Positions 1 to 8,638 of a stretch of 49,385 nucleotides of DNA are shown here, in pieces. Source of the stretch: Candidatus Zymogenaceae bacterium (GTDB lineage Bacteria > Desulfobacterota > Zymogenia > Zymogenales > Zymogenaceae); assembly GCA_016931225.1 (NCBI GenBank), contig JAFGFE010000037.1:1-49385 (forward strand). The letters run 5' to 3'. A program made the position numbers and the translations under genes. Below the pieces are notes generated by a model that saw nothing but the letters and a program-made list of their open reading frames with translations, did no database searches and had not been told where the DNA came from. How positions within the stretch are numbered: position 1 is the first letter of the stretch; each line of letters opens with the position of its first letter.

Positions 1-2634
1 AATCCCCTTGGCCTGGCCGTTTTCGCTGTATCCCGACGCGACGAGAATCTTCACATCGGCGTCTATCCCCTTGAGCTGTTCGATCACGATATCCCCTCCC
101 ATACCCGGCATGATGTAATCGAGCACCACCAGGTCGATGTCTCCTGCCCGCTCCCGGTATATTTCCACCCCCCGGAAGCCGTCCTCGGCGGTCAATACCA
201 CATATCCGTTCTCCTCTAGGAGATCCCCCCACATTTCCAGCACGTAGGGCTCGTCGTCTATCAGCAGGATCGTCTCTGTTCCCCGCACGGTCACGGGGAC
301 GATCTCCTCCGGGGCCTCCACCACCTGTTCCGTCGATATGGGCAGGTAGAGTCTGAAGGTCGTGCCGACGTGTTCTTCGCTGTAGACATTGATGAATCCC
401 TCGTGGTTCTTGATAATGCCGTAAAGCGTCGCCAGCCCCATTCCGGTGCCGCCCTGATCACCCTTCGTGGTGAAAAAAGGCTCGAAAATCCGCTGTTTTA
501 CCTCGGGAGTCATGCCGCACCCTGTGTCCGAGACCGTCAGCACCACATATTCGCCGGTCCGGGCCTCGAGGTGGGATCGGGCGTAGTCCTCCTCGATGTG
601 CCGGTTTTCGATCTCGATGATAAGCTCGCCCCCGTCGGGCATGGCGTCCCGGGCGTTGATGCAGAGATTCAACAGGCACTGCTCAAGCTGTCCCTGGTCC
701 CCGATGACGGGCATGATGTTCTTTTGAATGTGGGTGGTGATGGAGATGCTTTTATCGAAGATGTTTTTTATCAGCGGCAGGGTGTTTTTCACGATGGCTT
801 CGGGCTGTATTTTTCGGGCGGTGTGTTCGCCGGCCCTGGCGATATTCAAAAGCTGACGGGTCATTTCGGCGGCCCGGATGGTGCTCTCGAAAATCGTCTT
901 GACGGCCTTGTAGTCCGAATCGTTTTCGTCCTTTTTTTTCATGAGGAATTCCGAGTACCCCATGATGCCCACGAGGATGTTGTTGAAGTTGTGGGCGATT
1001 CCCCCGGCGAGGTTTCCCAGGGCCTCCATCTTCTGGGCCTGGACGAGCTGCTGCTCAAGGCGCTTCTTCTCGGTGATGTCCTTGATGGTGCCCTGTATGC
1101 CGAGTATTTCACCCTCACTATCGAGACGGGGGGCTATCGTAATGAGGCCTTCGAGTTCGGAACCGTCCTTCTTTAAAAAAAGCATCTCCTTGTTTTTTAT
1201 ATACCCTTTTTGTTTCAACTCCTCAATGAGTTCCTCTCTCTGGTTCGGGTTCTTGTAGAACGTGTGGGAGTATGCCCCGATCATTTCTTTGACGGAATAT
1301 CCGGATATTGCTTCGATGGCGGGATTTATATCGACAATTTCACCGCTGATGTTTGTCACGAAGATGACGTCCGCGGACGTTTCGAAGATATTCCTGATTC
1401 GCTCCTCGGATTCTCTCAGGGCGTTCTCCATCAGTTTCCTGACCGTAATATCCTTGAATGATCCCTGGAATCCGACGATTTCGTCCCCCTCTCTGATAAC
1501 ATTGACGTTCCCCTCGATTATCAACTCGTCTCCGAACTTGTTTTTGATGGAATAGATCTTGCTTTGTATCGGTAATCCCGTTCTATGCAATCGGTTGAAA
1601 TGTAGCTTCACCCGCTGTGCCGTATCAGGGTCCATCAGGTCCGTATAACGCATCCTGACAAGTTCGGTTTTTGTGTACCCTGTGAGCTGATCCATGGCGG
1701 TATTGGCCGCGGTGATGTTTCCCTTCAGGTCAACCGTGAAGAATGGATCGATGGAGTTGTCGAAAAGATTTTTCCACCGCTCTTCCGATCGTTTTATGGC
1801 CTCCGTCGCCCGTTTTCGCTCGGTTACATCTCTAAAGATCTCAAGAGCGCCGTATGTTTCGCCGTCCGGCATGAGTATGGGGAATGAGAGGATCTCCCAG
1901 ACTAATCCACGATACTCCGTCTCCCGCTTGATCGGAATTTTTTTTGTTATGGTGTGTATGGTCTCGCAGTTCGGACAGGGAGAGGAGCGTTTGGAAAAGA
2001 AGCGGTAGCATCGTTTCCCAACGCCGGTGCCGAATTGTTCAACACTGGCGTCGTTTTGGAAGACTATCTTGAAATTTTTATCTATGATATCCAACGGATC
2101 GAGTATGGAATTAATAATGCTGTCGTTGAGCTCCCTGAGATAACTGATTTCCTTTTGCGCTTTGAGTCGTTCGGAGACGTCTCTGACGATACCCGAGAAT
2201 CCGATGGTTTCACCGGTCCTGTTTTTTCGCGGCGAGATCGAGAGTTCAAAGTTACGGATGTCCCCGTTTTTTTTCAAGAATGTGCCGGTGAGGGTCTTGA
2301 TCGGTTTTCCCGTTCGATACACCGAATTGAATGCGGTGACAACACCTTTATGATGCTTCTTGGGAGAAAAGCGTCGGAAGTTTTCATTCAGGATCTCATC
2401 GGAGCGATACCCGATCATGTCTGTGAGGGGGATGTTGACATATGTCATATTGCCGGAGAGATCGGTTTCGTAGTATCCCTCCTGGATGTTTTTCAGGATA
2501 TCCTTCAGCTTTGATTGTCCGTTTTCCAGAGTATCGTACGGACGGGTCAGTTCCTGGATGACGGCCTCAAGTTCACTGATTTTTTTCGTGAGTGATTCGA
2601 TTTCTTTTGCATGGTCGATCTGTTTCTTTTTCAT
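1..2634 (-). CDS. Hybrid sensor histidine kinase, four PAS domains plus receiver (3' end outside window)
   Basis: The first 878 codons are present; the C-terminus lies beyond position 1. After a Lys/Glu-rich coiled-coil N-terminus (residues 1-40) come four PAS domains (about 45-165, 170-280, 290-405, 410-525). A HisKA domain follows with H-box AHNFNN (His548), then a HATPase with N-box NARDAMPDGG and G-boxes near 660-750, then a receiver domain with phosphoacceptor Asp839 in VVLDYIMP. The second PAS has a C-x10-C-x2-C motif (Cys209, 220, 223). Start ATG 2634 is preceded by GGAAGGGATG. No membrane segment is visible, so it is probably cytoplasmic. It shares its core architecture with the kinase at 27189-30683. 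Signal and output partner are unknown. With no DNA-binding domain visible, the receiver probably acts in a phosphorelay or as an autoregulator. Confidence 0.93.
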   Translation of the reverse strand, partial: MKKKQIDHAKEIESLTKKISELEAVIQELTRPYDTLENGQSKLKDILKNIQEGYYETDLSGNMTYVNIPLTDMIGYRSDEILNENFRRFSPKKHHKGVVTAFNSVYRTGKPIKTLTGTFLKKNGDIRNFELSISPRKNRTGETIGFSGIVRDVSERLKAQKEISYLRELNDSIINSILDPLDIIDKNFKIVFQNDASVEQFGTGVGKRCYRFFSKRSSPCPNCETIHTITKKIPIKRETEYRGLVWEILSFPILMPDGETYGALEIFRDVTERKRATEAIKRSEERWKNLFDNSIDPFFTVDLKGNITAANTAMDQLTGYTKTELVRMRYTDLMDPDTAQRVKLHFNRLHRTGLPIQSKIYSIKNKFGDELIIEGNVNVIREGDEIVGFQGSFKDITVRKLMENALRESEERIRNIFETSADVIFVTNISGEIVDINPAIEAISGYSVKEMIGAYSHTFYKNPNQREELIEELKQKGYIKNKEMLFLKKDGSELEGLITIAPRLDSEGEILGIQGTIKDITEKKRLEQQLVQAQKMEALGNLAGGIAHNFNNILVGIMGYSEFLMKKKDENDSDYKAVKTIFESTIRAAEMTRQLLNIARAGEHTARKIQPEAIVKNTLPLIKNIFDKSISITTHIQKNIMPVIGDQGQLEQCLLNLCINARDAMPDGGELIIEIENRHIEEDYARSHLEARTGEYVVLTVSDTGCGMTPEVKQRIFEPFFTTKGDQGGTGMGLATLYGIIKNHEGFINVYSEEHVGTTFRLYLPISTEQVVEAPEEIVPVTVRGTETILLIDDEPYVLEMWGDLLEENGYVVLTAEDGFRGVEIYRERAGDIDLVVLDYIMPGMGGDIVIEQLKGIDADVKILVASGYSENGQAKGI

Positions 2635-2710
2635 TTCATCCCTTCCGCGGTCGTGTGCATCGTAAAGAAAGAAACCGATAGGCTGCGTGAGTATTCGTTC
2701 GACACCTTTG

Positions 2711-2740
2711 ATTGTAATTGATAAGGGGGTGAATATTCAA
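2711..2740 (-). promoter_or_regulatory. Possible sigma70-type promoter for the hybrid kinase
   Basis: On the minus strand TTGAAT (2740-2735) and TACAAT (2716-2711) are separated by 18 nt, about 75 nt upstream of the kinase start at 2634. This is a motif match by eye only. Confidence 0.3.
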
Positions 2741-2996
2741 TACTTTTATGAAATGAAATGCAATGGAGTGACAGCTCACGCTTGAAACCACCGTATTCCA
2801 TCAAACAAACAGTATACGAAAGATTCGGGTAAAAGAAAAGAACGGTGTCGCGGTTGTAATGCGACGATTGCAGATCCGGGCGTTACGCGTGTGACGGATG
2901 TAAAAAAAGGATTGGACTTGTGTGTGGATGGTATGGTATTTCAGTACTGCCCGTCTGTTTTTATCGGGACTGCTGTTTCCGAATTGGGAGCGTGCC
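2741..2996. other. Intergenic, divergent kinase / nitroreductase
   Basis: Together with 2635-2740 this is a 362-nt gap between divergent genes. Apart from the minus-strand promoter candidate I see no convincing small gene. Upstream codons open in the nitroreductase frame (from 2922) lack a ribosome binding site and resemble no known N-terminus. Confidence 0.5.
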
Positions 2997-3881
2997 ATGA
3001 TTCGTATTGATGAAAAGGCGTGTACCGCCTGCGGTATATGCGGGGCCGTGTGTCCCCGACATATCCCCGAGGCCGCCTTTTTACATGGAGAGAAGGTTAC
3101 CGTTGTCTCCGAGGAGCGTCGTCTTCTGTGCATGGAATGCGGCCATTGCGTCGCCGTCTGCCCAAGAGACGCCATTGAGGTACAGACCCTGAACGATGAT
3201 GATTTCGCCCCGGTCAGGGATGTGGACATCGACGGGGAGGCCCTTTTTTTGTTGCTGAAGCAGCGTCGTTCCGTGCGCGTGTTCACGGACACGCCGATTC
3301 CCCGGGAAAAAATCGATGCGATCATCAATGCCGCCCGCGTTGCGCCCACAGGCACGGGAAAAAGCAGCACCGGGCTCATCGTGATAGACGATCCGGACGT
3401 TCTGGCGGAGCTTTCCGAGCATGCATATATGATGTACGAGAAGCTGGAACGGCTCCTGAGAAACCCGATCGCCCGGATGATCGTCAAGCGACGGGCGGGG
3501 AAAAAGGGGTTCAGGACGCTCAAGGATTTTGTCATGCCCGGCATGCACTGGTATATCCGCTGGTACCGGGAGGGGAAAGGCAACGAAATCCTGAGAGGCG
3601 CGCGCGTGCTGATGCTGTTTCACAGCCCCACCTATGAACCGGTGGGAGAGGCGAACTGCCTCATTGCGGCGCTTCATGCCGTGTTGATGGCCGAGGCGAT
3701 GGGGATCGGCTCCTGTTTTAACGACATCATCCCGCCGGCGTGCAATCGGGTTCCCGAAATACGAAAGCTTCTCTCTCTTTCCGATGACCGGGAGGTTTCC
3801 GCCGGCGTCATCCTGGGGTATCCGAAATATAAATTCAGGAAGGCGCCTCCCCGAGAACTCTCGGAAGTGAGATATATATAA
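2997..3881 (+). CDS. Ferredoxin-nitroreductase fusion (nitroreductase family FMN protein)
   Basis: A 294-residue protein. Residues 1-65 form a 2x[4Fe-4S] ferredoxin module with motifs CTACGICGAVCP and CMECGHCVAVCP. The rest is a nitroreductase-family FMN domain beginning with the typical RRSVRVFTDTPIP and AARVAPTGTG segments. Ferredoxin-fused nitroreductases are common in anaerobes and are thought to pass electrons from the clusters to FMN; the substrate cannot be read from sequence. Start ATG 2997 was chosen because GGGAG lies 6 nt upstream and the ferredoxin begins at once (MIRIDEKACTACG). An earlier in-frame start at 2922 would add 25 unrelated residues. It is monocistronic and converges on the SnoaL-like gene 15 nt away. 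Confidence 0.92.
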   Translation: MIRIDEKACTACGICGAVCPRHIPEAAFLHGEKVTVVSEERRLLCMECGHCVAVCPRDAIEVQTLNDDDFAPVRDVDIDGEALFLLLKQRRSVRVFTDTPIPREKIDAIINAARVAPTGTGKSSTGLIVIDDPDVLAELSEHAYMMYEKLERLLRNPIARMIVKRRAGKKGFRTLKDFVMPGMHWYIRWYREGKGNEILRGARVLMLFHSPTYEPVGEANCLIAALHAVLMAEAMGIGSCFNDIIPPACNRVPEIRKLLSLSDDREVSAGVILGYPKYKFRKAPPRELSEVRYI

Positions 3882-3896
3882 GTATATGATTCAGGA

Positions 3897-4334
3897 TCAG
3901 ACGGCATAGGTGTTGTCCATGTAAATCACTTTTTCCGCGAAACGCCAGCCCTTGTCGGTCCGAACGAGAGTATCTTCATATCGCCCCACGGTTTTAATGA
4001 CCGTTCCGGCGCTCTTGCTGGCCGCCTCAACTTCCAGGTATGAAGAGGCCGACGCACAGTCGCCGTCGACATCGATGACGGGGCAGGTGATCCGGTGTCG
4101 CAAATAATTCGTTGAACTCCGGACACCCTGCTCGTAGTTCTCGAACCATTTCCGTATTACATCATGCCCCTCGTGACGTCCGTTTTCCTCCCAGGTAATG
4201 ACCAGCGCGGCGTCAGGCTGAAAGAGCGATACGGTTGTTTCTATCTCGCCCTTGTCCACCGCGTGACTGCACCGATAGAGCACCTGTTCGATTTCAACGA
4301 TATCCGAGTAGGCGAAAGTGTCCTTACCGCCCAT
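3897..4334 (-). CDS. SnoaL-like / NTF2-fold protein
   Basis: A 145-residue protein of the SnoaL/NTF2-like alpha+beta barrel type. The N-terminal helix pattern (EIEQVLYRCSHAVDKGE), the central FQPDAALVITWEENGRHEGHDVIRKWFE and the closing GRYEDTLVRTDKGWRFAEKV are typical of small polyketide-cyclase or dehydratase-like and ring-hydroxylating dioxygenase beta-like proteins. The reaction is not predictable. The start is supported by GGAGAGAGAGG just upstream. It lies 49 nt downstream of the radical SAM gene on the same strand, so co-transcription is likely and it may act on that enzyme's pathway (inference). Confidence 0.8.
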   Translation of the reverse strand: MGGKDTFAYSDIVEIEQVLYRCSHAVDKGEIETTVSLFQPDAALVITWEENGRHEGHDVIRKWFENYEQGVRSSTNYLRHRITCPVIDVDGDCASASSYLEVEAASKSAGTVIKTVGRYEDTLVRTDKGWRFAEKVIYMDNTYAV

Positions 4335-4383
4335 CCTCTCTCTCCTCTCAGTTGAATGATTGATTTAGTCCAGTTTTCCGACG

Positions 4384-5811
4384 TTAATCTTCGTCGTTCC
4401 GGCCCATCATCTCCCACAGGGGCCCCCTGACGCCCTGCATCCTGAAATGGGAGCCGAGGCCGCTGTCGTACCGTTCGGGACGGAGGACGCCTTTAAAATC
4501 CTGCCCCGCCATGATCATTTGGCCCGGTACGATCCAGTTGGGACGGCCGACGGCGCGCTCACGGACGAACTCCACAACACTTTCAGCCACATCCCGGGCA
4601 ATATAAAATATCGGCTCAAGGCCGATGGTTCTCGCCTCATCCATTCCCTCGGCCACCGCCAGCTTCTGAAGGCCGGTTCCCGGAAAGATCCTGATGCCCA
4701 CCATGGCGTGGTGGGCAGTGGGAGACAGCTCGTCGATGAGGTCCGCCGTCTCCCGCATCGAGTCGTTTGTTTCCCCCGGCGATCCGAATATGATGTTCAG
4801 ACACGTCATCATACCCATTGAATGGGCGGCTTTGACGGTCTCGACGATGTCCTTTCTGGTAAAACCCTTGTTGAGTTTTTTCAGCACGGTGTCCGACAGG
4901 CTGTCCGTCCCCAGGTCTAGGCCGGTGAGCCCCGCGTTCCTCAGGTCCTCCAGCAATCTTTCGCTGATGTGCGTCGGGGAGACGTATGCCGCAAGGCGAA
5001 CGGTGAGCTTTCGCCGGATGATTTCCCGGGCGATCTCCCGGGCGTGTTCCGGGGGGGCGTTGAAGACGCTGTCGACGATGAAAAAGGTATCCACCCCCCA
5101 CTCACCAAGGGAGTGCTCGATCTCGTCCACCACGAGTTTCGGGTCTCTCACCCTGATGGTTCTCCCCTCGACGATGGGGTAGGTGCAGTAGATGCAGCCT
5201 GCCGTGCACCCGCGCTTTGTCTGGACGCTGCCCATACCGCCCCACTTCAGGTAGGCGGCGTTGTCGCACAGGTCCCCCGCAGGGCGGCCCACGGCGTCGA
5301 TGTTTTCGATGGGCCGGGGTGGATTCTGTATCCGGACGCGCCCGTTCTCCATCACCACAAGTCCCGGCACCCTCGACAGGTCGCCTCCTCCCGAAATAGC
5401 ACGGAGCAGGAGCACTATCGCCTCCTCCCCCTCGCCGACGATGCCCATCCGCTCCCCCGTGGCGGCGAGTATCTCCCGGGGCATCATGGTGAAACCGGAC
5501 CCGCCCAGGACAACCGGGCCGGAAAACACCGACCGAACGGCGCTGATCGCGTTTCTATTTTCGTCCATGAACGACACCGACAGGGGGTAGGAGACGTTGT
5601 CGATGTTGCGGATGGAGACCCCCACCACGTCCGGGCGAAAATCGGCGATTTTTTCCGTAATCGCGGCACGGGGATCGTCGGCAAAGAGCACATCCGTGAT
5701 GTCCACATCGTGGCCGGCGTTTCTCAGCGCAGCGGCCACGTAGGCCGCTCCAAGGGGATAGACCGGGTCCGGCGTCACCTCACGGCTTGCCGATATCATG
5801 AGGGTTCTCAT
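4384..5811 (-). CDS. B12-binding-type radical SAM protein
   Basis: A 475-residue protein of the cobalamin-binding radical SAM superfamily. The N-terminal Rossmann-like domain (1-140) has the usual PLGAAYVAAALRNAGHDV and VLGGSGFT segments but no DxHxxG cobalamin ligand motif is visible. The radical SAM core carries the [4Fe-4S] motif C202-x3-C206-x2-C209 (GCTAGCIYC), followed by the barrel with TGLDLGTDSLSD and NIIFGSPGETNDS. Such enzymes catalyse methylations, ring closures or other radical chemistry on lipids, cofactors or natural products; the substrate is unknown here. Start ATG 5811 has AGGAG at suitable spacing. It probably leads an operon with the SnoaL-like gene. Confidence 0.9.
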   Translation of the reverse strand: MRTLMISASREVTPDPVYPLGAAYVAAALRNAGHDVDITDVLFADDPRAAITEKIADFRPDVVGVSIRNIDNVSYPLSVSFMDENRNAISAVRSVFSGPVVLGGSGFTMMPREILAATGERMGIVGEGEEAIVLLLRAISGGGDLSRVPGLVVMENGRVRIQNPPRPIENIDAVGRPAGDLCDNAAYLKWGGMGSVQTKRGCTAGCIYCTYPIVEGRTIRVRDPKLVVDEIEHSLGEWGVDTFFIVDSVFNAPPEHAREIAREIIRRKLTVRLAAYVSPTHISERLLEDLRNAGLTGLDLGTDSLSDTVLKKLNKGFTRKDIVETVKAAHSMGMMTCLNIIFGSPGETNDSMRETADLIDELSPTAHHAMVGIRIFPGTGLQKLAVAEGMDEARTIGLEPIFYIARDVAESVVEFVRERAVGRPNWIVPGQMIMAGQDFKGVLRPERYDSGLGSHFRMQGVRGPLWEMMGRNDED

Positions 5812-5962
5812 AGAATCTCCTGGTTGAATATATCCGGTGCATGTTTTCCTGCCGGCTGTTACCCTGTTTACGGCAACAAGGTGTTACTATATCAGAATCG
5901 GAGAGACGGTGTCCACATGAATACGGTATGTGTGTAAAGGGATGGAAAAAATGGGGCAATGA
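5812..5962. other. Intergenic upstream of the radical SAM gene
   Basis: With the relic ORF and terminator that follow, this belongs to a 400-nt gap between the radical SAM start and the URO-D stop. I find no recognisable gene in 5812-5962. A short plus-strand frame from 5841 has no coding character. Confidence 0.4.
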
Positions 5963-6091
5963 ATGGCTTCCGGCGGCGACGGCACCTGGGACGGCAACTA
6001 CGACGCCGGCGAGGCGCTGCCCCAGGCGGGCGTCGACGAAGACCAGCCGGTGTATACCAACTTCGGCGCGGGGGACACGCTGACGCCGTAG
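5963..6091 (+). pseudogene. Short relic ORF, 42 codons, acidic secreted-protein-like tail
   Basis: The frame from ATG 5963 to TAG 6091 reads as an acidic, Gly/Asp/Thr-rich peptide (MASGGDGTWDGNY..., then QPVYTNFGAGDTLTP). Its composition resembles the C-terminal end of a large extracellular repeat protein rather than random sequence. A TGA sits immediately before the ATG, there is no good ribosome binding site, and a rho-independent terminator follows 50 nt later. I read it as the remaining 3' end of a lost plus-strand gene, though a genuine small ORF cannot be excluded. Confidence 0.35.
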
Positions 6092-6140
6092 TGGTAGCAA
6101 GAGTGTAGACGTTCTAAAATAACTTGATACCAAATAAGGA

Positions 6141-6166
6141 GGGGGGTCGATCAGCCCCCTTTTTTT
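6141..6166 (+). terminator. Rho-independent terminator
   Basis: A G6 run (6141-6146), short loop and C5 run (6155-6159) form a hairpin followed by seven T residues. It points with the plus strand, where the only upstream coding trace is the 5963-6091 relic. The URO-D gene converges from the other side. Confidence 0.65.
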
Positions 6167-6211
6167 ACGACGCTAAGTGACGCAGCGAACGCCTTCTTTG
6201 ATTTCGTGGTT

Positions 6212-7324
6212 TTACTTCATCTCCCGGACCAGCTCCAGGAAGAACTGGAAGTTCTCCATGGAGACCTCCGGCGGGACATCGTGATCGAAGGCAGGGATGT
6301 AGCCCCCGCCGTTCTTGAGCATGAAGCCGACCTTGTCGTGGACCTCGCGCCTCATCTCGTCCTTCGTCCTGCCGTCGTAGAAGACCCGCTTATCGATGCC
6401 GCCGTTGATGATAAGCTCCGGGTATTTCCGCCGGACCTCCCGGATGTCCATTCCCGCCTGTACCTCGAAGGGCAGCATCATGTTCACCCCCGCCTCCAGA
6501 AACAGCGGGATCAACAGCCACACGTCGCCGTCGGTGTCCACGTTGAAGCACGTGATGTCCGTCTCCGCCTTCACGTACGCGATCAGCTCCGTGTAGTACG
6601 GGGTCATGAATTCACGGAAGGCCGCAGGCGAGATGAGGGGGCCATTGCGGTAGGCCATGTCCTCCCAGAAGAATATCCAGTCCACCGGCGAGCGATCGGC
6701 AATCTTCTTGATGAGGACCTTGTGCATATGAAGCCACTGCGCCCCGATGGCGTGGAGCAGCTTTGGGTCCCGACGGATGGCGATGGAGAGTCCCTTGAGC
6801 CCCATGAGGTTTCTCAGCGTGCCGAACACGCCGCAGACGACGATACAGGTGTAGTTGTCCGGTGTGTTCTCGGCAAGCTGGATCATGATGTCCAAGACGT
6901 TCGTGAACCGCTCCGGGGTTTCCGGGTCCAGCCGCCACTTGAGCTCCTCGAAGTCGGCGATGGTCTTGACCGGGTGATCCAGGTACTGGGGGATGGTGGA
7001 GCTGCCGTCGGAGAGGGTTTTGATGATCTTGCCGCCGGGGTCCCGGGAGATGACGAACTTCTCGGTCTGTTCGATGATCTCTTCTGTGAATGTGGGCATG
7101 AATCCGGGCTCGGCGATGGCCCCCGGCGCGATGGGAAGCCAGCACATGCTGTCGAACCCGAAGAAGGGCGGGGCCGTCATGATGCCGTCGATCACGGTGT
7201 CGGGGAGGCCCTCCGAGCGCCAGCGGGCGATTGTTTCCTCCCAGAATCCGCCGGTTTCTCGTCGGACAAGGCGGTCCGTCTTCTCGAATCGGCATGTTGC
7301 GTGGAAGCGTTCCCGAGCGTTCAT
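6212..7324 (-). CDS. Uroporphyrinogen decarboxylase (URO-D) family protein
   Basis: A 370-residue protein of the URO-D superfamily, with the MNARERFHATCRFEKTDR start, VDWIFFWEDMAY and ITCFNVDTDGDVW blocks, the LPFEVQAGMD segment and INGGIDKR near the C-terminus. In anaerobes such proteins outside haem operons are often corrinoid-dependent methyltransferases (MtaA/CmuA-like) rather than true decarboxylases. No haem or methanol genes are adjacent, so the substrate is open. Start ATG 7324 has AAGGAG 7 nt upstream; the frame is open further upstream but that extension is low-complexity and lacks the family N-terminus. Transcribed alone, divergently from hemolysin III. Confidence 0.88.
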   Translation of the reverse strand: MNARERFHATCRFEKTDRLVRRETGGFWEETIARWRSEGLPDTVIDGIMTAPPFFGFDSMCWLPIAPGAIAEPGFMPTFTEEIIEQTEKFVISRDPGGKIIKTLSDGSSTIPQYLDHPVKTIADFEELKWRLDPETPERFTNVLDIMIQLAENTPDNYTCIVVCGVFGTLRNLMGLKGLSIAIRRDPKLLHAIGAQWLHMHKVLIKKIADRSPVDWIFFWEDMAYRNGPLISPAAFREFMTPYYTELIAYVKAETDITCFNVDTDGDVWLLIPLFLEAGVNMMLPFEVQAGMDIREVRRKYPELIINGGIDKRVFYDGRTKDEMRREVHDKVGFMLKNGGGYIPAFDHDVPPEVSMENFQFFLELVREMK

Positions 7325-7376
7325 GGCGTGCTCCTTGTTTCGGGTGGGCGGTGGAATGTCGGAGTAGTCGGAAAAT

Positions 7377-7406
7377 ACTGTAGCACACCAGTCGGAACAG
7401 TGACAA
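7377..7406 (-). promoter_or_regulatory. Possible promoter of the URO-D family gene
   Basis: On the minus strand TTGTCA (7406-7401) and TACAGT (7382-7377) have an 18-nt spacer, about 50 nt upstream of the chosen start. Motif match by eye. Confidence 0.35.
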
Positions 7407-7569
7407 GACAAAACAATCCGTGTACCCCCGAAACCGGTGGATGTCGGCTGTGGATATGGTATTATATGAGGAGAAAAAGACGACACATAAAGGATTGCAA
7501 AAATGTACAATCGGGTATACAATCGCCCGATTGAAAGGACGTTTTCATTACACAGCGAAAGGTTCTCGC

Positions 7570-8262
7570 ATGACGGATTCAGGGAAAGACGGAAAAAAAG
7601 CGATGCCCGAGTGGGCGACCCCGGACTGGCAGGAGCAGACCCCCGCCGAGGAGACCGCCAGCAGCATCGTCCACGGCATCGGGGCGGCCCTGAGCGTGGC
7701 GGGGTTGGTGCTTTTGGTGGTGTTTGCGGGGCTTCGTGGTGATCCGTGGCGGGTGGTAAGTTTTTCCATCTACGGCGCAACGCTGATTATCCTGTATGTC
7801 GTCTCGACCCTCTTTCACGGATTTAAAAGGCCACGGCTCAAGCGGCTTTTTCGCATCCTGGATCTTTCCGCGGTGTATCTGCTGATTGCCGGGACCTATA
7901 CGCCGCTGACCCTCGTTTCGATGCGGGGGGGATGGGGGTGGACGCTCTTCGGTCTCACCTGGGGATTGGCGGCGGGGGGCGTGGTGTTTCGCTCCATCTT
8001 CCCCGAGCGCCACGAACTGGTCTCCTTCGGGATATATCTGGTGATGGGGTGGCTCATTCTCATCGCCATAAAACCCATTATACAGATGCTCCCTCCAGGC
8101 CTGATTCTCTGGCTGGTCATCGGCGGGGCATGCTACATGATCGGGCTGGTCTTTTACGCTCTCAGAAGGCTTCCCTTTCACCACACCATATGGCATGTGC
8201 TGGTGCTTGCAGGCAGCATTTCCCATTTTTTCGGGATTTTGTTCTTTCTGGCGACGAATTAG
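7570..8262 (+). CDS. Hemolysin III family (PAQR-type) membrane protein
   Basis: A 230-residue integral membrane protein with seven hydrophobic segments spread over residues 40-228. The family histidines are present: SSIVHGIGAA near residue 36, STLFHGF in the second segment, and HHTIWHVLVLAGSISHF at the C-terminus. These presumably bind a metal, as in the PAQR/alkaline ceramidase fold. The bacterial role is poorly defined; hemolysis is only a historical name, and lipid hydrolysis or membrane homeostasis is more likely. The N-terminal 30 residues are hydrophilic and Glu/Pro-rich. Start ATG 7570 has AAAGG 8 nt upstream. Single gene. Confidence 0.9.
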   Translation: MTDSGKDGKKAMPEWATPDWQEQTPAEETASSIVHGIGAALSVAGLVLLVVFAGLRGDPWRVVSFSIYGATLIILYVVSTLFHGFKRPRLKRLFRILDLSAVYLLIAGTYTPLTLVSMRGGWGWTLFGLTWGLAAGGVVFRSIFPERHELVSFGIYLVMGWLILIAIKPIIQMLPPGLILWLVIGGACYMIGLVFYALRRLPFHHTIWHVLVLAGSISHFFGILFFLATN

Positions 8263-8638
8263 CGGCGGGGCCGCTCGTGTCCGTAACGAATGCGGATGTG
8301 ATTTATGTTAAATTTGCACGAAAAATAATATCAGAATGTATGCTATTGTGCTTGACAAATACTTTGCTATTGACAATAATAGTCACATATTGGGACATCC
8401 GGTCCCGATGCGTAAAGAGAAGTGAATCAAATATGTTGCGGATCAGGTCTAAAGTACCTGAAAGAGAGTGCTGAGAAGAAGCGATACGATGACCTTCCTC
8501 GGAGGAATTCGGCGTTTCTTTTCGGCTTTTTTATTGTGTTCTCGTGTTTAATAATGTGTTTCGTATAAGGGATGTCTGGTTCCTTCTTTCGCCCCCGAAA
8601 CGACCATTGTTAAATAGGAGAGAAAGAAGGAGCTGAAG
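8263..8638. other. 376-nt gap: promoter and long leader of the RRM gene
   Basis: The stretch contains a strong promoter candidate (8352-8380) and then about 250 nt of probable untranslated leader. The leader has a short CCTCGGAGG foldback near 8498 and T-rich tracts near 8516-8535. I see no coding frame with a ribosome binding site. Confidence 0.45.
8352..8380 (+). promoter_or_regulatory. Sigma70-type promoter of the RRM gene
   Basis: TTGACA (8352-8357), 17-nt spacer, AATAAT (8375-8380): a perfect -35 and a five-of-six -10. A second TTGACA overlaps at 8370-8375 without a -10. The predicted start site lies about 250 nt before the RRM start codon. Confidence 0.5.

Noticed and set aside
370-2514. 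Long plus-strand open frames opposite the hybrid kinase
   Set aside because: They are antisense to a clear multi-domain kinase, have no ribosome binding sites and show no family resemblance.
6206-7534. Plus-strand 442-codon frame opposite the URO-D gene
   Set aside because: It is antisense to a well-supported gene. It owes its length to GC-rich codons; the residues are His/Asp/Val-rich without domain motifs.
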